NCBI RefSeq assembly: GCF_002086275.1
Contig: NZ_MVHT01000076.1
Span: forward strand, 1 to 33,834
Source of the DNA: Mycobacterium intermedium
GTDB lineage: Bacteria; Actinomycetota; Actinomycetes; Mycobacteriales; Mycobacteriaceae
Reading direction: 5' to 3'
DNA length: 33,834 nucleotides
Program-made: the position numbers and the translations under genes
The notes under the pieces: generated by a model
Database searches by the model: none
Seen by the model: the letters and a program-made list of their open reading frames with translations, nothing else
Told to the model about the DNA's origin: nothing
Part shown: one piece after another, positions 1 through 6,892 of the stretch
How positions within the stretch are numbered: position 1 is the stretch's first letter
How the letters are laid out: every line of letters begins with the position of its first letter

Positions 1-1
1 G

Positions 2-436
2 GACAGCGGCGACTCCAAGGGCACCATCGGCTCACTCGATGCGACCATCACGTGGACGTCTGAAGGCATCAAACAGACTGTGCAGAACGCGATTCCGTTG
101 CTGGGCTCGTTCGTCACCAGCAGCGTGACGACGCACCCCAGCGACGGCACCGTCGAACTGAAGGGCATGTTGGACGACATCGTCACCAAGCCGACCGTGG
201 TCGACGGGGGCCTCGAGCTCCAGATCGTCAGTTTCAACACCCTGGGCTTCTCGCTGCCCAAGGAGACGGTGCAGTCAACGCTGGACGACTACACCAGCAA
301 GCTGACGAAGAACTACCCGTTGGGCATCAAGGCAGACAGTGTGAAAGTCACGTCGGACGGCGTGGAGGCCCACTTCTCCAGCCGCAACGCCACCATCCCC
401 GCCGACAACACGCACCCCTGCTTCGCCGATCTCTGA
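2..436 (+). CDS. LmeA-like (DUF2993) phospholipid-binding protein, C-terminal part
   Basis: The reading frame is open from base 2 and ends at a TGA at 434-436, so only the last 144 residues are visible. The segment has the features of the mycobacterial LmeA/DUF2993 family, which are exported lipid-binding proteins. It shows alternating beta-strand patterns, a GTVELKGML stretch, a central LGFSLPKE motif and a terminal domain with KVTSDGVEAHFSSRN. No membrane segment is present here; any signal or anchor would lie upstream of the window. The position next to deoC corresponds to Rv0479c in M. tuberculosis, annotated there as a membrane protein. It converges with deoC, with 14 bases between the stop codons. 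The family call is from recalled sequence character, not a search. Confidence 0.7.
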   Translation, partial: DSGDSKGTIGSLDATITWTSEGIKQTVQNAIPLLGSFVTSSVTTHPSDGTVELKGMLDDIVTKPTVVDGGLELQIVSFNTLGFSLPKETVQSTLDDYTSKLTKNYPLGIKADSVKVTSDGVEAHFSSRNATIPADNTHPCFADL

Positions 437-450
437 CCGGGCAGAGCGCG

Positions 451-1140
451 TCAGGTTGAGCTGAGCCCGTCGAGCACCGCCCGGGTGCCGGACAGGCCCA
501 ATCGGGTGGCCCCGGCGTCCAGCATCGCGATCGCGGCAGCGGCGGTACGGATGCCGCCGCTGGCCTTGACCCCCAGGCGTCCACCGACGGTCGCGTTCAT
601 CAACTCGACGGCACGCACGCTTGCGCCGCCGGCGGGATGAAACCCGGTCGAGGTCTTCACAAAGTCGGCGCCCGCATCCTCGGCGGCGCGACACGCTTGC
701 ACCAGCAGGTCCTCGTTGCCCTGGCCCAGCAGCACCGCCGACTCCACGATCACCTTGAGCACCGCCCCGCTCGTGGCGGCCCGCACCGCCGCGATGTCGG
801 CCCGCACCGCGTCGAGATCGCCGGCCAGCGCCGCCCCGACATCGATGACCATGTCGATTTCGGTTGCGCCCGCGGCGACGGCAAGTTCGGCCTCGTGTGC
901 CTTGATCGCGGAGAGGTGCTTGCCCGACGGAAAGCCGGCCACCGCGGCGACGCGTGCCGCCCCGGCGTCCACCGCTACCGCGACCATCGACGGCGAGACG
1001 CAAATCGCGTAAACGTTCAGCTCGGCGGCCTCGGCTACCAGGGCGATCACGTCGGCCTCGGTGGACTCGGGTTTGAGCAGGGTGTGGTCGACCAAGGCCG
1101 CCAATTGCTCCCGGGTCGGACGCGCCGGGGTTTCGGCCAC
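451..1140 (-). CDS. deoC: Deoxyribose-phosphate aldolase
   Basis: Class I aldolase that splits 2-deoxyribose-5-phosphate into glyceraldehyde-3-phosphate and acetaldehyde (cytosolic deoxynucleoside salvage). From the GTG at 1138-1140 the protein has 229 residues, near the family length. Visible motifs are DHTLLKPE near residue 18, FPSGKH near 70, EIDMVID at 94-100, the Schiff-base lysine K162 in VKTSTGF, and the second active-site lysine K192 in VKASGGIRT. The frame stays open upstream to 1230, but the GTG is preferred. Its G is shared with the stop of the upstream gene (TAGTG), it follows that gene in the same direction, and the extra 30 upstream residues are arginine-rich and unlike the family. 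It is the last gene of a minus-strand set. Confidence 0.95.
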   Translation of the reverse strand: MAETPARPTREQLAALVDHTLLKPESTEADVIALVAEAAELNVYAICVSPSMVAVAVDAGAARVAAVAGFPSGKHLSAIKAHEAELAVAAGATEIDMVIDVGAALAGDLDAVRADIAAVRAATSGAVLKVIVESAVLLGQGNEDLLVQACRAAEDAGADFVKTSTGFHPAGGASVRAVELMNATVGGRLGVKASGGIRTAAAAIAMLDAGATRLGLSGTRAVLDGLSST

Positions 1141-1553
1141 TAGAAGGGTTCCTCGGCCCCGCCGGGGTTGCACCCCGACGCCAGCATCTGGGCATCGCCG
1201 ACGACCGGCCGCCACGGCTCGAGGTTCCAACTGGTCTTACCCGGATAGCCGATTTCGGCGAGATGCCAGTGGCAGACGAACTGGGCCCGCATCCCGGGGG
1301 TGTCGGCGTCGGGCGTCAGCGCCAGCACTTCGGCCCAGGCCTGGTCGGCGGTGATGCCGGGTTGGCGAGACGCCATCCGCCCGGCGGGGGTGGGATAAAC
1401 CCGCAGGCTGGTCGCGCCTCCCCACTGCGCCCACTCGGTGTGGTCGACGTAGGGCGGAGACACCGACACCCCCGCATCGGGTTCGGCGAGCGCCGCCGGG
1501 GCACCGAGCAGGGCGACCAGCACCGCGGCCGGCCCAGCCACCATTGCTTTCAT
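1140..1553 (-). CDS. Secreted DUF2599 protein (Rv0477-like)
   Basis: 137 residues. The N-terminus is a Sec-type signal peptide: MKAM, a hydrophobic AGPAAVLVALLGAPAALA core and an ALA-EPD cleavage site near residue 23, giving a mature domain of about 114 residues. The mature part carries the DUF2599 pattern, with VDHTEWAQWGG near the start, FVCHWHLAEIGYPGKTSWNLE in the centre and a late Cys in ASGCNPGG; the two cysteines could form a disulphide outside the membrane. It lies three bases downstream of the DUF2516 gene, and its stop overlaps the deoC start by one base, so the three are probably translated together. The biochemical function is unknown. Confidence 0.8.
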   Translation of the reverse strand: MKAMVAGPAAVLVALLGAPAALAEPDAGVSVSPPYVDHTEWAQWGGATSLRVYPTPAGRMASRQPGITADQAWAEVLALTPDADTPGMRAQFVCHWHLAEIGYPGKTSWNLEPWRPVVGDAQMLASGCNPGGAEEPF

Positions 1554-1556
1554 CCG

Positions 1557-1832
1557 TTAACGGGACTTGCCCTGAATTTCGAGCAGCTTCGGCCGGACGT
1601 CCACCAGATAGACACCGGCCGCGCACGCCGCAATCACTATTCCGAGAACGCTCAACAGGAGAGCCGAGATGGACGCGCCCCCCAGGATGATCAACCACAC
1701 CGGCTTGGTCAGCTTGTCGGCGGCGGTGTAGGCATCCGGCCGCTGCAGCGCGGCATGCACAAACGCGTAGACCGCCATGATCAGAACGGCGAATTGCGCG
1801 ACCCTTATGACGTTAAACGCGATCTCGTTCAC
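1557..1832 (-). CDS. DUF2516 small membrane protein (Rv0476-like)
   Basis: 91 residues. Hydrophobic segments are visible at about residues 9-28 and 44-76; the second is long enough for one or two crossings. A short charged loop (QRPDAYTAADKLTKP) separates them and the tail is basic (EIQGKSR). This matches the DUF2516 family found beside hbhA in mycobacteria. It starts just downstream of the hbhA terminator-like hairpin (1865-1905), so it is read either by readthrough from hbhA or from a promoter overlapping that region. No enzymatic motif is present and the function is unknown. Confidence 0.8.
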   Translation of the reverse strand: MNEIAFNVIRVAQFAVLIMAVYAFVHAALQRPDAYTAADKLTKPVWLIILGGASISALLLSVLGIVIAACAAGVYLVDVRPKLLEIQGKSR

Positions 1833-1864
1833 CCGACCAGACTATGCGGGCACCCCGGAAAACG

Positions 1865-1905
1865 TCGACTCCGAGCCGCCCGACACGTGGGCGACTCGGA
1901 GTCGA
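1865..1905 (-). terminator. Intrinsic terminator after hbhA
   Basis: A perfect 11-bp inverted repeat (TCGACTCCGAG at 1865-1875 with its complement at 1895-1905) encloses, after one mismatch (1876/1894), a further 5-bp stem (1877-1881 with 1889-1893) and a 7-base loop. Read on the minus strand, the stem is followed at once by CGTTTTCC. This is one of the few hairpin-plus-T-tract structures in the window. It lies 31 bases past the hbhA stop, so it should end or reduce hbhA transcripts before the DUF2516 gene. Confidence 0.6.
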
Positions 1906-1936
1906 GTCGTGATTTGTTCGCGCCTCGCGGCCCGAA

Positions 1937-2590
1937 TTACTTCTGGGTGACCTTCTTGGCCGCGGCCTTCTTGGCCGGAGCCTTCTTGGCCGGGGCGGCA
2001 GCCTTGGCCGGAGCAGCCTTCTTGGCCGGCGCAGCCTTCTTGGCCGGAGCGGCTTTCTTGGCCTCAGCTTCCTTCTTAGGGAGCTCGATGCCCACCAGCT
2101 TCGCGGCCCGCTCACCGACCGCGCGGGTCTGCGAGGCGACGGTGCCCAGCGCCTCCTGGGTCAGCTCGACGGCCTGGTCCACGTAGCCCTCGGCGCGGGC
2201 CGAAGCGTCCTCGAACGCCGACTGGCTACGGATCCGCTCCAGGGCGGCCTCGCCGCGCTCGACCAGCTCGTTGTAGCGGCTGGTAGCGGCCTCCAGGTAG
2301 CCCTCGGCAGCCTTGCGCAGCTCTTCGGTGGTGAAGCGCTCACGCAGCTCGGCAACCTGCTCCGGCAGGTCTTCCTGCAACTTGCTCAGGCGCTCGCGGG
2401 TCTCCTCCACACGAGACCGGGTGTCGGTGCGGGTCTCCTCGGCACGCTCGCGAATGTTGGTGCGAGTCTCCTCGGCACGCTCGCGGAGGGTGGCCAGCAG
2501 GTCGTTGACAGTGGCCAGAGCGAGGTCGGCCGCGCCGAGCGCAGCAAGCAACGGAGCTTTCAGGTCTTCGATGTTCGTGTTTTCAGCCAT
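1937..2590 (-). CDS. hbhA: Heparin-binding haemagglutinin HBHA
   Basis: Surface adhesin known in M. tuberculosis to bind heparan sulphate on host cells and act in extrapulmonary spread. 217 residues here: a short hydrophobic N-terminal stretch (KAPLLAALGAADLALATV, about 11-28), a long charged coiled coil (about 33-165), then a 46-residue tail from residue 172 with KKAAPA and related Lys/Ala/Pro repeats ending in KKVTQK. The tail is the heparin-binding, lysine-methylated region in the known protein. The protein is longer than the roughly 199-residue M. tuberculosis form as I recall it. Part of the excess is an extra 11-residue coiled-coil repeat (RERAEETRTN) from a 33-bp duplication. The ATG is preceded by GAAAGGAAATAACA. 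A strong terminator follows the gene. Confidence 0.96.
   Translation of the reverse strand: MAENTNIEDLKAPLLAALGAADLALATVNDLLATLRERAEETRTNIRERAEETRTDTRSRVEETRERLSKLQEDLPEQVAELRERFTTEELRKAAEGYLEAATSRYNELVERGEAALERIRSQSAFEDASARAEGYVDQAVELTQEALGTVASQTRAVGERAAKLVGIELPKKEAEAKKAAPAKKAAPAKKAAPAKAAAPAKKAPAKKAAAKKVTQK
1957..2080 (-). repeat. Lys/Ala/Pro-coding repeats of the hbhA tail
   Basis: The 3' end of hbhA is built from repeated near-identical 12-18 bp modules (on the plus strand, variants of TTCTTGGCCGGAGC) coding for KKAAPA, KAAAPA and KKAPA. One module codes KAAAPA instead of KKAAPA, so a lysine pair is broken. Such modules can gain or lose copies by slippage, changing the number of positive charges. 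Confidence 0.75.
2426..2485 (-). repeat. 33-bp period tandem duplication in hbhA coiled coil
   Basis: Two 27-bp segments, 2426-2452 and 2459-2485, are identical except for one base (2432 versus 2465) and are offset by exactly 33 bp. They code successive RERAEETRT units. An 11-residue unit is three heptad-like turns of a right-handed hendecad, so the duplication lengthens the coiled coil without breaking it. Confidence 0.8.
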
Positions 2591-2966
2591 TGTTATTTCC
2601 TTTCGTTTTGAGTTCTAGCCATGGGGGATCATTTATGGGGAAGTCGTGGCAAGCCGTCGCCCCCGGTGAGGGGTAGTCAAGACCCGCGGATTGACATGAC
2701 ACGCAGCTCGCCGAAAACCTCCTGATTCGTCGGGTCGAATTCGTATTCGGGATAGGCGCCTATGGCGCCACGCGTTGGCTCCTACTACATTCGGGCAAAT
2801 TGTCTCCTTCGCAATAAGTCGATTACGCTACCGGTCGCTTGCCCAATAGGGCCAGCACGTGACCTGAGGGCAGACTCCTCTTTACGGGTAGCCCGACGCC
2901 GGCTCGCAGAACACCATTTGCATGTCGGGTCTCCGATTCAGTTGTTCAGTTAGGTGGATAGACGCG
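2591..2966. other. Intergenic region upstream of hbhA
   Basis: 376 bases between the hbhA start and the XRE regulator stop. It holds the hbhA ribosome-binding site, a perfect 15-bp inverted repeat at 2755-2769 (GGCGCC-TAT-GGCGCC) and a possible 13-codon ORF at 2882-2923 on the minus strand. I could not find a convincing -35/-10 pair for hbhA. A TTGACT on the minus strand near 2678 has no matching -10 at the usual distance. Confidence 0.5.
2882..2923 (-). CDS. Possible 13-residue small ORF
   Basis: ATG at 2921-2923 to TAA at 2882-2884 would code MQMVFCEPASGYP. A GGAG lies 7 bases upstream of the ATG, a good Shine-Dalgarno distance. It lies between the XRE regulator and hbhA on the same strand. 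Its length gives no statistical support and no family is recognised, so this may be chance. Confidence 0.15.
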   Translation of the reverse strand: MQMVFCEPASGYP

Positions 2967-3410
2967 TTACTCGTCCGGTGTCGAGTCGCTCGGACAGTCC
3001 TCCCGAGCGGCCTCGTTCTGCTGGGTGAACGAGGCGTATATGTCCAGCAAAACCTGCTTCTGACGCTCCGTGATCGCGGTGTCGGTAATGATCGCGTCGC
3101 GCACCTGATTGGTTTCGCTGGGCTCGAGAATTCCAGCTCGCACGTAGAGAACCTCCGCGGAAACCCGCAGCGCCTTTGCGATTTGGGCCAGGACGTCGGC
3201 GGACGGCTTACGCAGCCCCCGCTCAACCTGACTCAAATACGGGTTGCTGACCCCGGAGCGCGCGGCGAGCTGCCGCATGGAGACTTGCGCCGTTTCGCGC
3301 TGTGCCCTGATGAAGCTACCGATATCGGACGCCTTCTTGGAGGACACGGTGGAAACAGCGGACACCGTGGCGCCCAACTTCTCCTCCAGCTTCTCCTCCG
3401 ACGGCGACAT
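2967..3410 (-). CDS. XRE-family transcriptional regulator (Rv0474-like)
   Basis: 147 residues from the ATG at 3408-3410, which has AGGAG eight bases upstream. The frame continues upstream to 3452, but those 14 residues lack a ribosome site and overlap the leader. The helix-turn-helix spans about residues 29-88 (IGSFIRAQRETAQVSMRQLAARSGVS.., recognition helix NPYLSQVERG). The C-terminal part is a helical region ending in an acidic tail. The M. tuberculosis counterpart Rv0474 is reported as a copper-responsive repressor; no copper-binding cysteine or histidine cluster is visible here. A perfect palindrome at 3466-3485 in its own promoter is a natural autoregulatory operator. It lies between the DUF445 gene and hbhA, all on one strand. 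Confidence 0.88.
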   Translation of the reverse strand: MSPSEEKLEEKLGATVSAVSTVSSKKASDIGSFIRAQRETAQVSMRQLAARSGVSNPYLSQVERGLRKPSADVLAQIAKALRVSAEVLYVRAGILEPSETNQVRDAIITDTAITERQKQVLLDIYASFTQQNEAAREDCPSDSTPDE

Positions 3411-3452
3411 TGAGAACACTCCTAGCGGTGTGGATGGTTCGTTATGCCCCAT

Positions 3453-3485
3453 AGGCTACGCACAGGTGCTTGCTATTGCAAGCAC
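3453..3485 (-). promoter_or_regulatory. Promoter and palindromic operator of the XRE regulator
   Basis: GTGCTTGC at 3466-3473 and its exact complement GCAAGCAC at 3478-3485, separated by TATT, form a 20-bp palindrome. On the minus strand the central TTGCAA (3481-3476) could act as a -35 element, with TAGCCT (3458-3453) as a -10 element exactly 17 bases further on. The palindrome would therefore cover the -35 box, a standard place for a repressor of the adjacent XRE gene. Promoter assignment is inferred from spacing only. Confidence 0.5.
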
Positions 3486-3499
3486 TTTGCTAGCACCCG

Positions 3500-4918
3500 C
3501 TAGAACAGCAACTGGGCGATGGCGTAGATCGCCAGGCCGGCCAAGGAACCCACCACGGTGCCGTTGATCCGGATAAACTGCAGGTCACGGCCCACATGGA
3601 GCTCAATTCGGCGACTGGCTTCCTCCGCATCCCAGCGCTCAATCGTCTCGGTGATGATCGCTGTGATCTCCACCCCATATTGCGAAACCAGGTGTTGAAC
3701 GCCTCGCACCATCCAGTTTTCGACCTTGTCGCGCAGCTCGGCATCGTCGCGCAGCGACTCGCCGATTTGAATCACAGCGTCGGTAATCCGGGTACGCAGC
3801 GCACTTGACGGATCGTCAACACCTTCGAGCACCAACCGCTTAAGGGTCTTCCAGGCCGTCGCGGCCGCATTGGCGATCTCGTCGCGCGCCATCAACTGTT
3901 CTTTGACGGCGTCCGCACGTGCAATTGTGGCCGCATCATTCTGTAGGTCGTCGGCGAATTCGAACAAGAAACGCGTCGCCGACCGGCGCAACTCGTGGTC
4001 GGGATTGCGACGCACCTTGTCGGTGAAGTCCATCAATTCGCGGTGTATGCGATCGCCCACCAGGTGGTCGATAAATTTCGGGGACCACGTCGGAGAATCA
4101 CGCTCGACCACGCGCTGGATCACGACTCCGGCATTCAGCGACCACTGAAACGCCCGGTCGGCCAGCAACTGAATGAGCGCCTCTTGGCGGTTTTCGGCCA
4201 ACAACGTGTGCAGCACCCGCCCGATCGGCGGGCCCCACTGGGGTTCCGCGATGCGGCGAACGATCATCTTGTCGATGACCTGCTGCACGTCCTCGTCCCT
4301 GAGCAGCTCCACGAGTACTCGCAGCACGGTCGCGGTCTCGCTGGCGACGCGCTGGGCATGCACGGGCTCGCACAACCACTTGCCCAGCCGGCCCGGCACC
4401 TCGGCGTCGCGCAGCTTGCCCTCCACGACGTCGGCGGACAGGAAGTTCTCCCGCACGAATGTGCCCAGACCCTCGCCGAGCTGGTCTTTCTTGCGCTTGA
4501 TGATCGCGGTGTGCGGAATCGGAATGCCCAGCGGGTGCTTGAACAGCGCGGTCACGGCGAACCAGTCCGCCAGCGCACCCACCATGCCCGCTTCGGCGGC
4601 CGCGGCGACGTAGCCGACCCACAGCGGTGCGGTGCCGTCCACCTGCAGCCAGCGGCACAGCAGAAACACCAGGCTGGCGCCGACCAGGAAGCTCAGCGCC
4701 ACCACCTTCATCCGGCGCAAAGCGCTTCGCCGCTCGGCGTCGGCGGCCGGATCCGCTCCCGCGAACGACTCGGCGAAGGACTTGTGGGGCGTGTTCGGCG
4801 CTACCGGCCCATGACCGTCCGGTTTGCGCCCGTCCGGCCTGCGACCCGACGAACCGGACGCTCCCCTGGCCGGCAAGGCTCTGTGTGCCACGACACCATC
4901 ATCCGCTATTACTCGCAC
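3500..4918 (-). CDS. DUF445 membrane protein (Rv0473-like)
   Basis: Up to 472 residues. After a 69-residue Gly/Pro/Arg-rich, probably disordered N-terminus comes one or two hydrophobic segments (MKVVALSFLVGASLVFLLC, about 70-88, and VGYVAAAAEAGMVGALADWFAVTALF, about 101-126). The DUF445 signature is ALADWFAVTALFKHPLGIPIPHTAIIKRKKDQLGEGLG. A long amphipathic helical region follows, then a C-terminal hydrophobic hairpin (INGTVVGSLAGLAIYAIAQLLF). The family is widespread and uncharacterised. I chose the furthest GTG (4916-4918); an in-frame GTG at 4889-4891 is also possible, and neither has a good ribosome site. Divergent from the TetR gene. Confidence 0.85.
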   Translation of the reverse strand: MRVIADDGVVAHRALPARGASGSSGRRPDGRKPDGHGPVAPNTPHKSFAESFAGADPAADAERRSALRRMKVVALSFLVGASLVFLLCRWLQVDGTAPLWVGYVAAAAEAGMVGALADWFAVTALFKHPLGIPIPHTAIIKRKKDQLGEGLGTFVRENFLSADVVEGKLRDAEVPGRLGKWLCEPVHAQRVASETATVLRVLVELLRDEDVQQVIDKMIVRRIAEPQWGPPIGRVLHTLLAENRQEALIQLLADRAFQWSLNAGVVIQRVVERDSPTWSPKFIDHLVGDRIHRELMDFTDKVRRNPDHELRRSATRFLFEFADDLQNDAATIARADAVKEQLMARDEIANAAATAWKTLKRLVLEGVDDPSSALRTRITDAVIQIGESLRDDAELRDKVENWMVRGVQHLVSQYGVEITAIITETIERWDAEEASRRIELHVGRDLQFIRINGTVVGSLAGLAIYAIAQLLF

Positions 4919-5052
4919 CAGTTAGTGTTACCCACACTGGTCGGGGAGCCTTCCTACATATTGCGGATCCGTCGGGTTGGCACCCTACGCCGTAGTATCG
5001 ATGCGTCCAGTGTTGTGAAGATGGGACGAAAGAGGCGGAGCATATCCCGGCC
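4918..5052. promoter_or_regulatory. Divergent promoter region, DUF445 gene / TetR gene
   Basis: About 134 bases between divergent starts. An imperfect dyad lies at 4918-4940 (outer arms CCAGT and ACTGG; nested AGTGT-TACCC-ACACT at 4924-4938), directly upstream of the DUF445 gene. TetR regulators often bind such sites between themselves and a divergent neighbour. Only the dyad is seen; the binding is inferred. Confidence 0.3.
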
Positions 5053-5736
5053 GTGGCAATGAAATCGGATGGGCGCAAGCGTCGCTGGCACCAGCACAAG
5101 GTGGAGCGGCGCAATGAGTTGGTGGACGGCACCATCGATGCGATCCGCCGACAGGGCCGATTCCTGAGCATGGATGAGATCGCAGCCGAGATCGGGGTCT
5201 CCAAGACCGTGCTCTACCGGTACTTCGTCGACAAGAACGACCTGACCACCGCGGTCATGATGCGGTTCACCCAGACCACGTTGATTCCGAACATGGCCAA
5301 GGCGCTGTCATCCGACCTGGACGGTTTCGACCTGACCCGCGAGATCATCCGCGTGTACGTCGACACCGTGGCCGACGAACCCGAGCCGTACCGGTTCGTC
5401 ATGGCGAACAGCTCAGCCAGCAAGAGCAAGGTGATCGCCGACTCCGAACGCATCATCGCCCGCATGCTCGCGGTGATGCTGCGCCGCCGCATGCAAGAGG
5501 CCGGGATGGACACCGGCGGGGTCGAGCCGTGGTCGTACCTGATCGTCGGTGGGGTCCAACTGGCCACGCACTCGTGGATGTCGGACCCGCGGATGAGCCG
5601 CGATGAGCTCATCGACTACCTGACCATGCTCAGCTGGAACGCCTTGTGGGGAATCGTCGAGGCGGGCGGGTCACTGGACAAGTTCCGCGAGCAACCGCAT
5701 CCATCGCCGGTCGTGCCCGCCTGGAAGCGGGCATAA
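5053..5736 (+). CDS. TetR-family regulator (Rv0472c-like)
   Basis: 227 residues starting at GTG 5053; the ATG at 5059 is an equally possible start. The N-terminal extension is basic (KSDGRKRRWHQHKVERR). The TetR helix-turn-helix lies at about residues 37-58 (FLSMDEIAAEIGVSKTVLYRYF), followed by DKNDLTTAVM. The C-terminal ligand domain is helical with no recognisable ligand motif. It is nine bases upstream of the UbiA-family gene in the same direction, so the two are probably cotranscribed and the regulator may respond to a substrate or product of that enzyme or of the pcaA pathway. The near-identity I recall to Rv0472c makes the family call firm. Confidence 0.9.
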   Translation: MAMKSDGRKRRWHQHKVERRNELVDGTIDAIRRQGRFLSMDEIAAEIGVSKTVLYRYFVDKNDLTTAVMMRFTQTTLIPNMAKALSSDLDGFDLTREIIRVYVDTVADEPEPYRFVMANSSASKSKVIADSERIIARMLAVMLRRRMQEAGMDTGGVEPWSYLIVGGVQLATHSWMSDPRMSRDELIDYLTMLSWNALWGIVEAGGSLDKFREQPHPSPVVPAWKRA

Positions 5737-5745
5737 GCTCGAAGG

Positions 5746-6756
5746 ATGCCGGACGTTAGCGCGGCCTCGCGGCTGAGGTCGTGGGCCTACGCACTGCGCA
5801 CCACCAACCCGCCGCCGGACGGGCCGGTCGACTTCGTCACGCGGTGGCTCGTCGTCACCCGCGCGGCAGTGCTACCGATGACCCTGGTTTCCGGCCTGGT
5901 CGCCGCGCTCCTCGCCGTCGGCCAACCGGGCCTGGACTGGCGCTGGCTGGTCTTGGCCGTCGTCGGCATCACCCTGGCCCATGTGTCGAACAACCTGATG
6001 AACGACCTCTACGACACCCAGGTGGGTACCGACAGCGCCACCTACCCGCGCGCTCTATACGCCCCGCACCCGGTGCTGTCCGGCCTGATCAGCCGGCGCA
6101 AGCTGGGCCTGACGATCCTGGCGGTGAACCTCGCCGACCTGGCGATCTTGATCGCACTCACCTGGGCTCGGGGCTGGCCCGTGGTGGCGTTCGCGCTCAG
6201 CGGGTTCGCGCTCAGCGTCGCCTACACGGCACCGCCACTTCGGCTGAAGAAACGCGGCCTCGGCGAGCCCGACGTTTTCGTCGTGTGGGGTCCGCTGATG
6301 GTGTGCGGCACGTACTACTCCGCCGTGGGTTCGGTCGGTTGGGACGTGGTGCTCGCGTCGCTTCCGTACGGCCTGCTGTGCACGACGGTGTTGATGGGCA
6401 AGCACATCGACAAGATTCCGTACGACGAACCGCTGGGCGTTCGGACGCTGCCGGTCCTGCTGGGCGAGCGGCGGGCCAGACTTGTGACTTTGGCCATGAT
6501 GGTCGGGTTCTACGTGCTGGTCGCCGTTTCCGTGGCGCTGGGAGCGATGCCGTGGCCGGCGCTCCTGGTTGTGCTGGCGTTGCCGCGGTTGGCCAAAGTC
6601 TGGCCATATTTCCGCCGGCAGCGGCCTGACCAGCCACCGCCGGACTTTCCGGTGTGGCCGCTGTGGTACGCCGCGTTGGCCTGGGTCCACGTGCGTCAGG
6701 CCGGCGCCCTGCTGGTGGTGGGCCTCGCGATAGGCGCCGTCACGCGCGTCTTGTGA
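5746..6756 (+). CDS. UbiA-family prenyltransferase
   Basis: 336 residues with about eight or nine hydrophobic segments. The first aspartate-rich motif is NDLYD (residues 86-90) after SNNLM, and the second is DKIPYD (222-227), followed by RTLPVLLG. Together they are the Mg-diphosphate-binding signature of the UbiA superfamily, which transfers isoprenoid chains from prenyl diphosphates to aromatic or other acceptors inside the membrane. The acceptor is not evident. MenA, the quinone enzyme, is a relative, but this locus is not a menaquinone operon. It lies between the TetR gene and pcaA, where M. tuberculosis has a short hypothetical gene. The GAAGG before ATG 5746 is too close to act as a good ribosome site, so translation may be coupled to the TetR gene. 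Confidence 0.82.
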   Translation: MPDVSAASRLRSWAYALRTTNPPPDGPVDFVTRWLVVTRAAVLPMTLVSGLVAALLAVGQPGLDWRWLVLAVVGITLAHVSNNLMNDLYDTQVGTDSATYPRALYAPHPVLSGLISRRKLGLTILAVNLADLAILIALTWARGWPVVAFALSGFALSVAYTAPPLRLKKRGLGEPDVFVVWGPLMVCGTYYSAVGSVGWDVVLASLPYGLLCTTVLMGKHIDKIPYDEPLGVRTLPVLLGERRARLVTLAMMVGFYVLVAVSVALGAMPWPALLVVLALPRLAKVWPYFRRQRPDQPPPDFPVWPLWYAALAWVHVRQAGALLVVGLAIGAVTRVL

Positions 6757-6853
6757 GCGGCCCGCACGGCCAAACCGCACAAAATCGCGGCTGCGGTGTC
6801 AAGTTCTGCGGCTAGCATGCTTGGAAGTGCATCGGGTCGAAGCCAGGGTGCGC

Positions 6854-6869
6854 CGCGGGGATTCCCGCG
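6854..6869 (+). promoter_or_regulatory. Hairpin in the pcaA leader
   Basis: CGCGGG at 6854-6859 pairs with CCCGCG at 6864-6869 around GATT. It sits 23 bases upstream of the pcaA ATG, just before the AAAGG ribosome site. It could affect translation initiation. No T-tract follows, so it is unlikely to be a terminator. Confidence 0.25.
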
Positions 6870-6892
6870 AAACCAGAAAGGCGCTCATCGCC

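Noticed and set aside
275..1195. Long minus-strand arginine/glycine-rich open frame over deoC
   Set aside because: It is a frame shadow of deoC, with the low-complexity composition typical of high-GC off-frame reading.
2762..2953. 63-codon plus-strand open frame upstream of hbhA
   Set aside because: No ribosome site, no recognisable domain, and it runs against the direction of the neighbouring genes.
3995..5062. 355-codon plus-strand open frame opposite the DUF445 gene
   Set aside because: No domain is seen, composition is His/Arg-rich, and the opposite strand carries a clear DUF445 protein.
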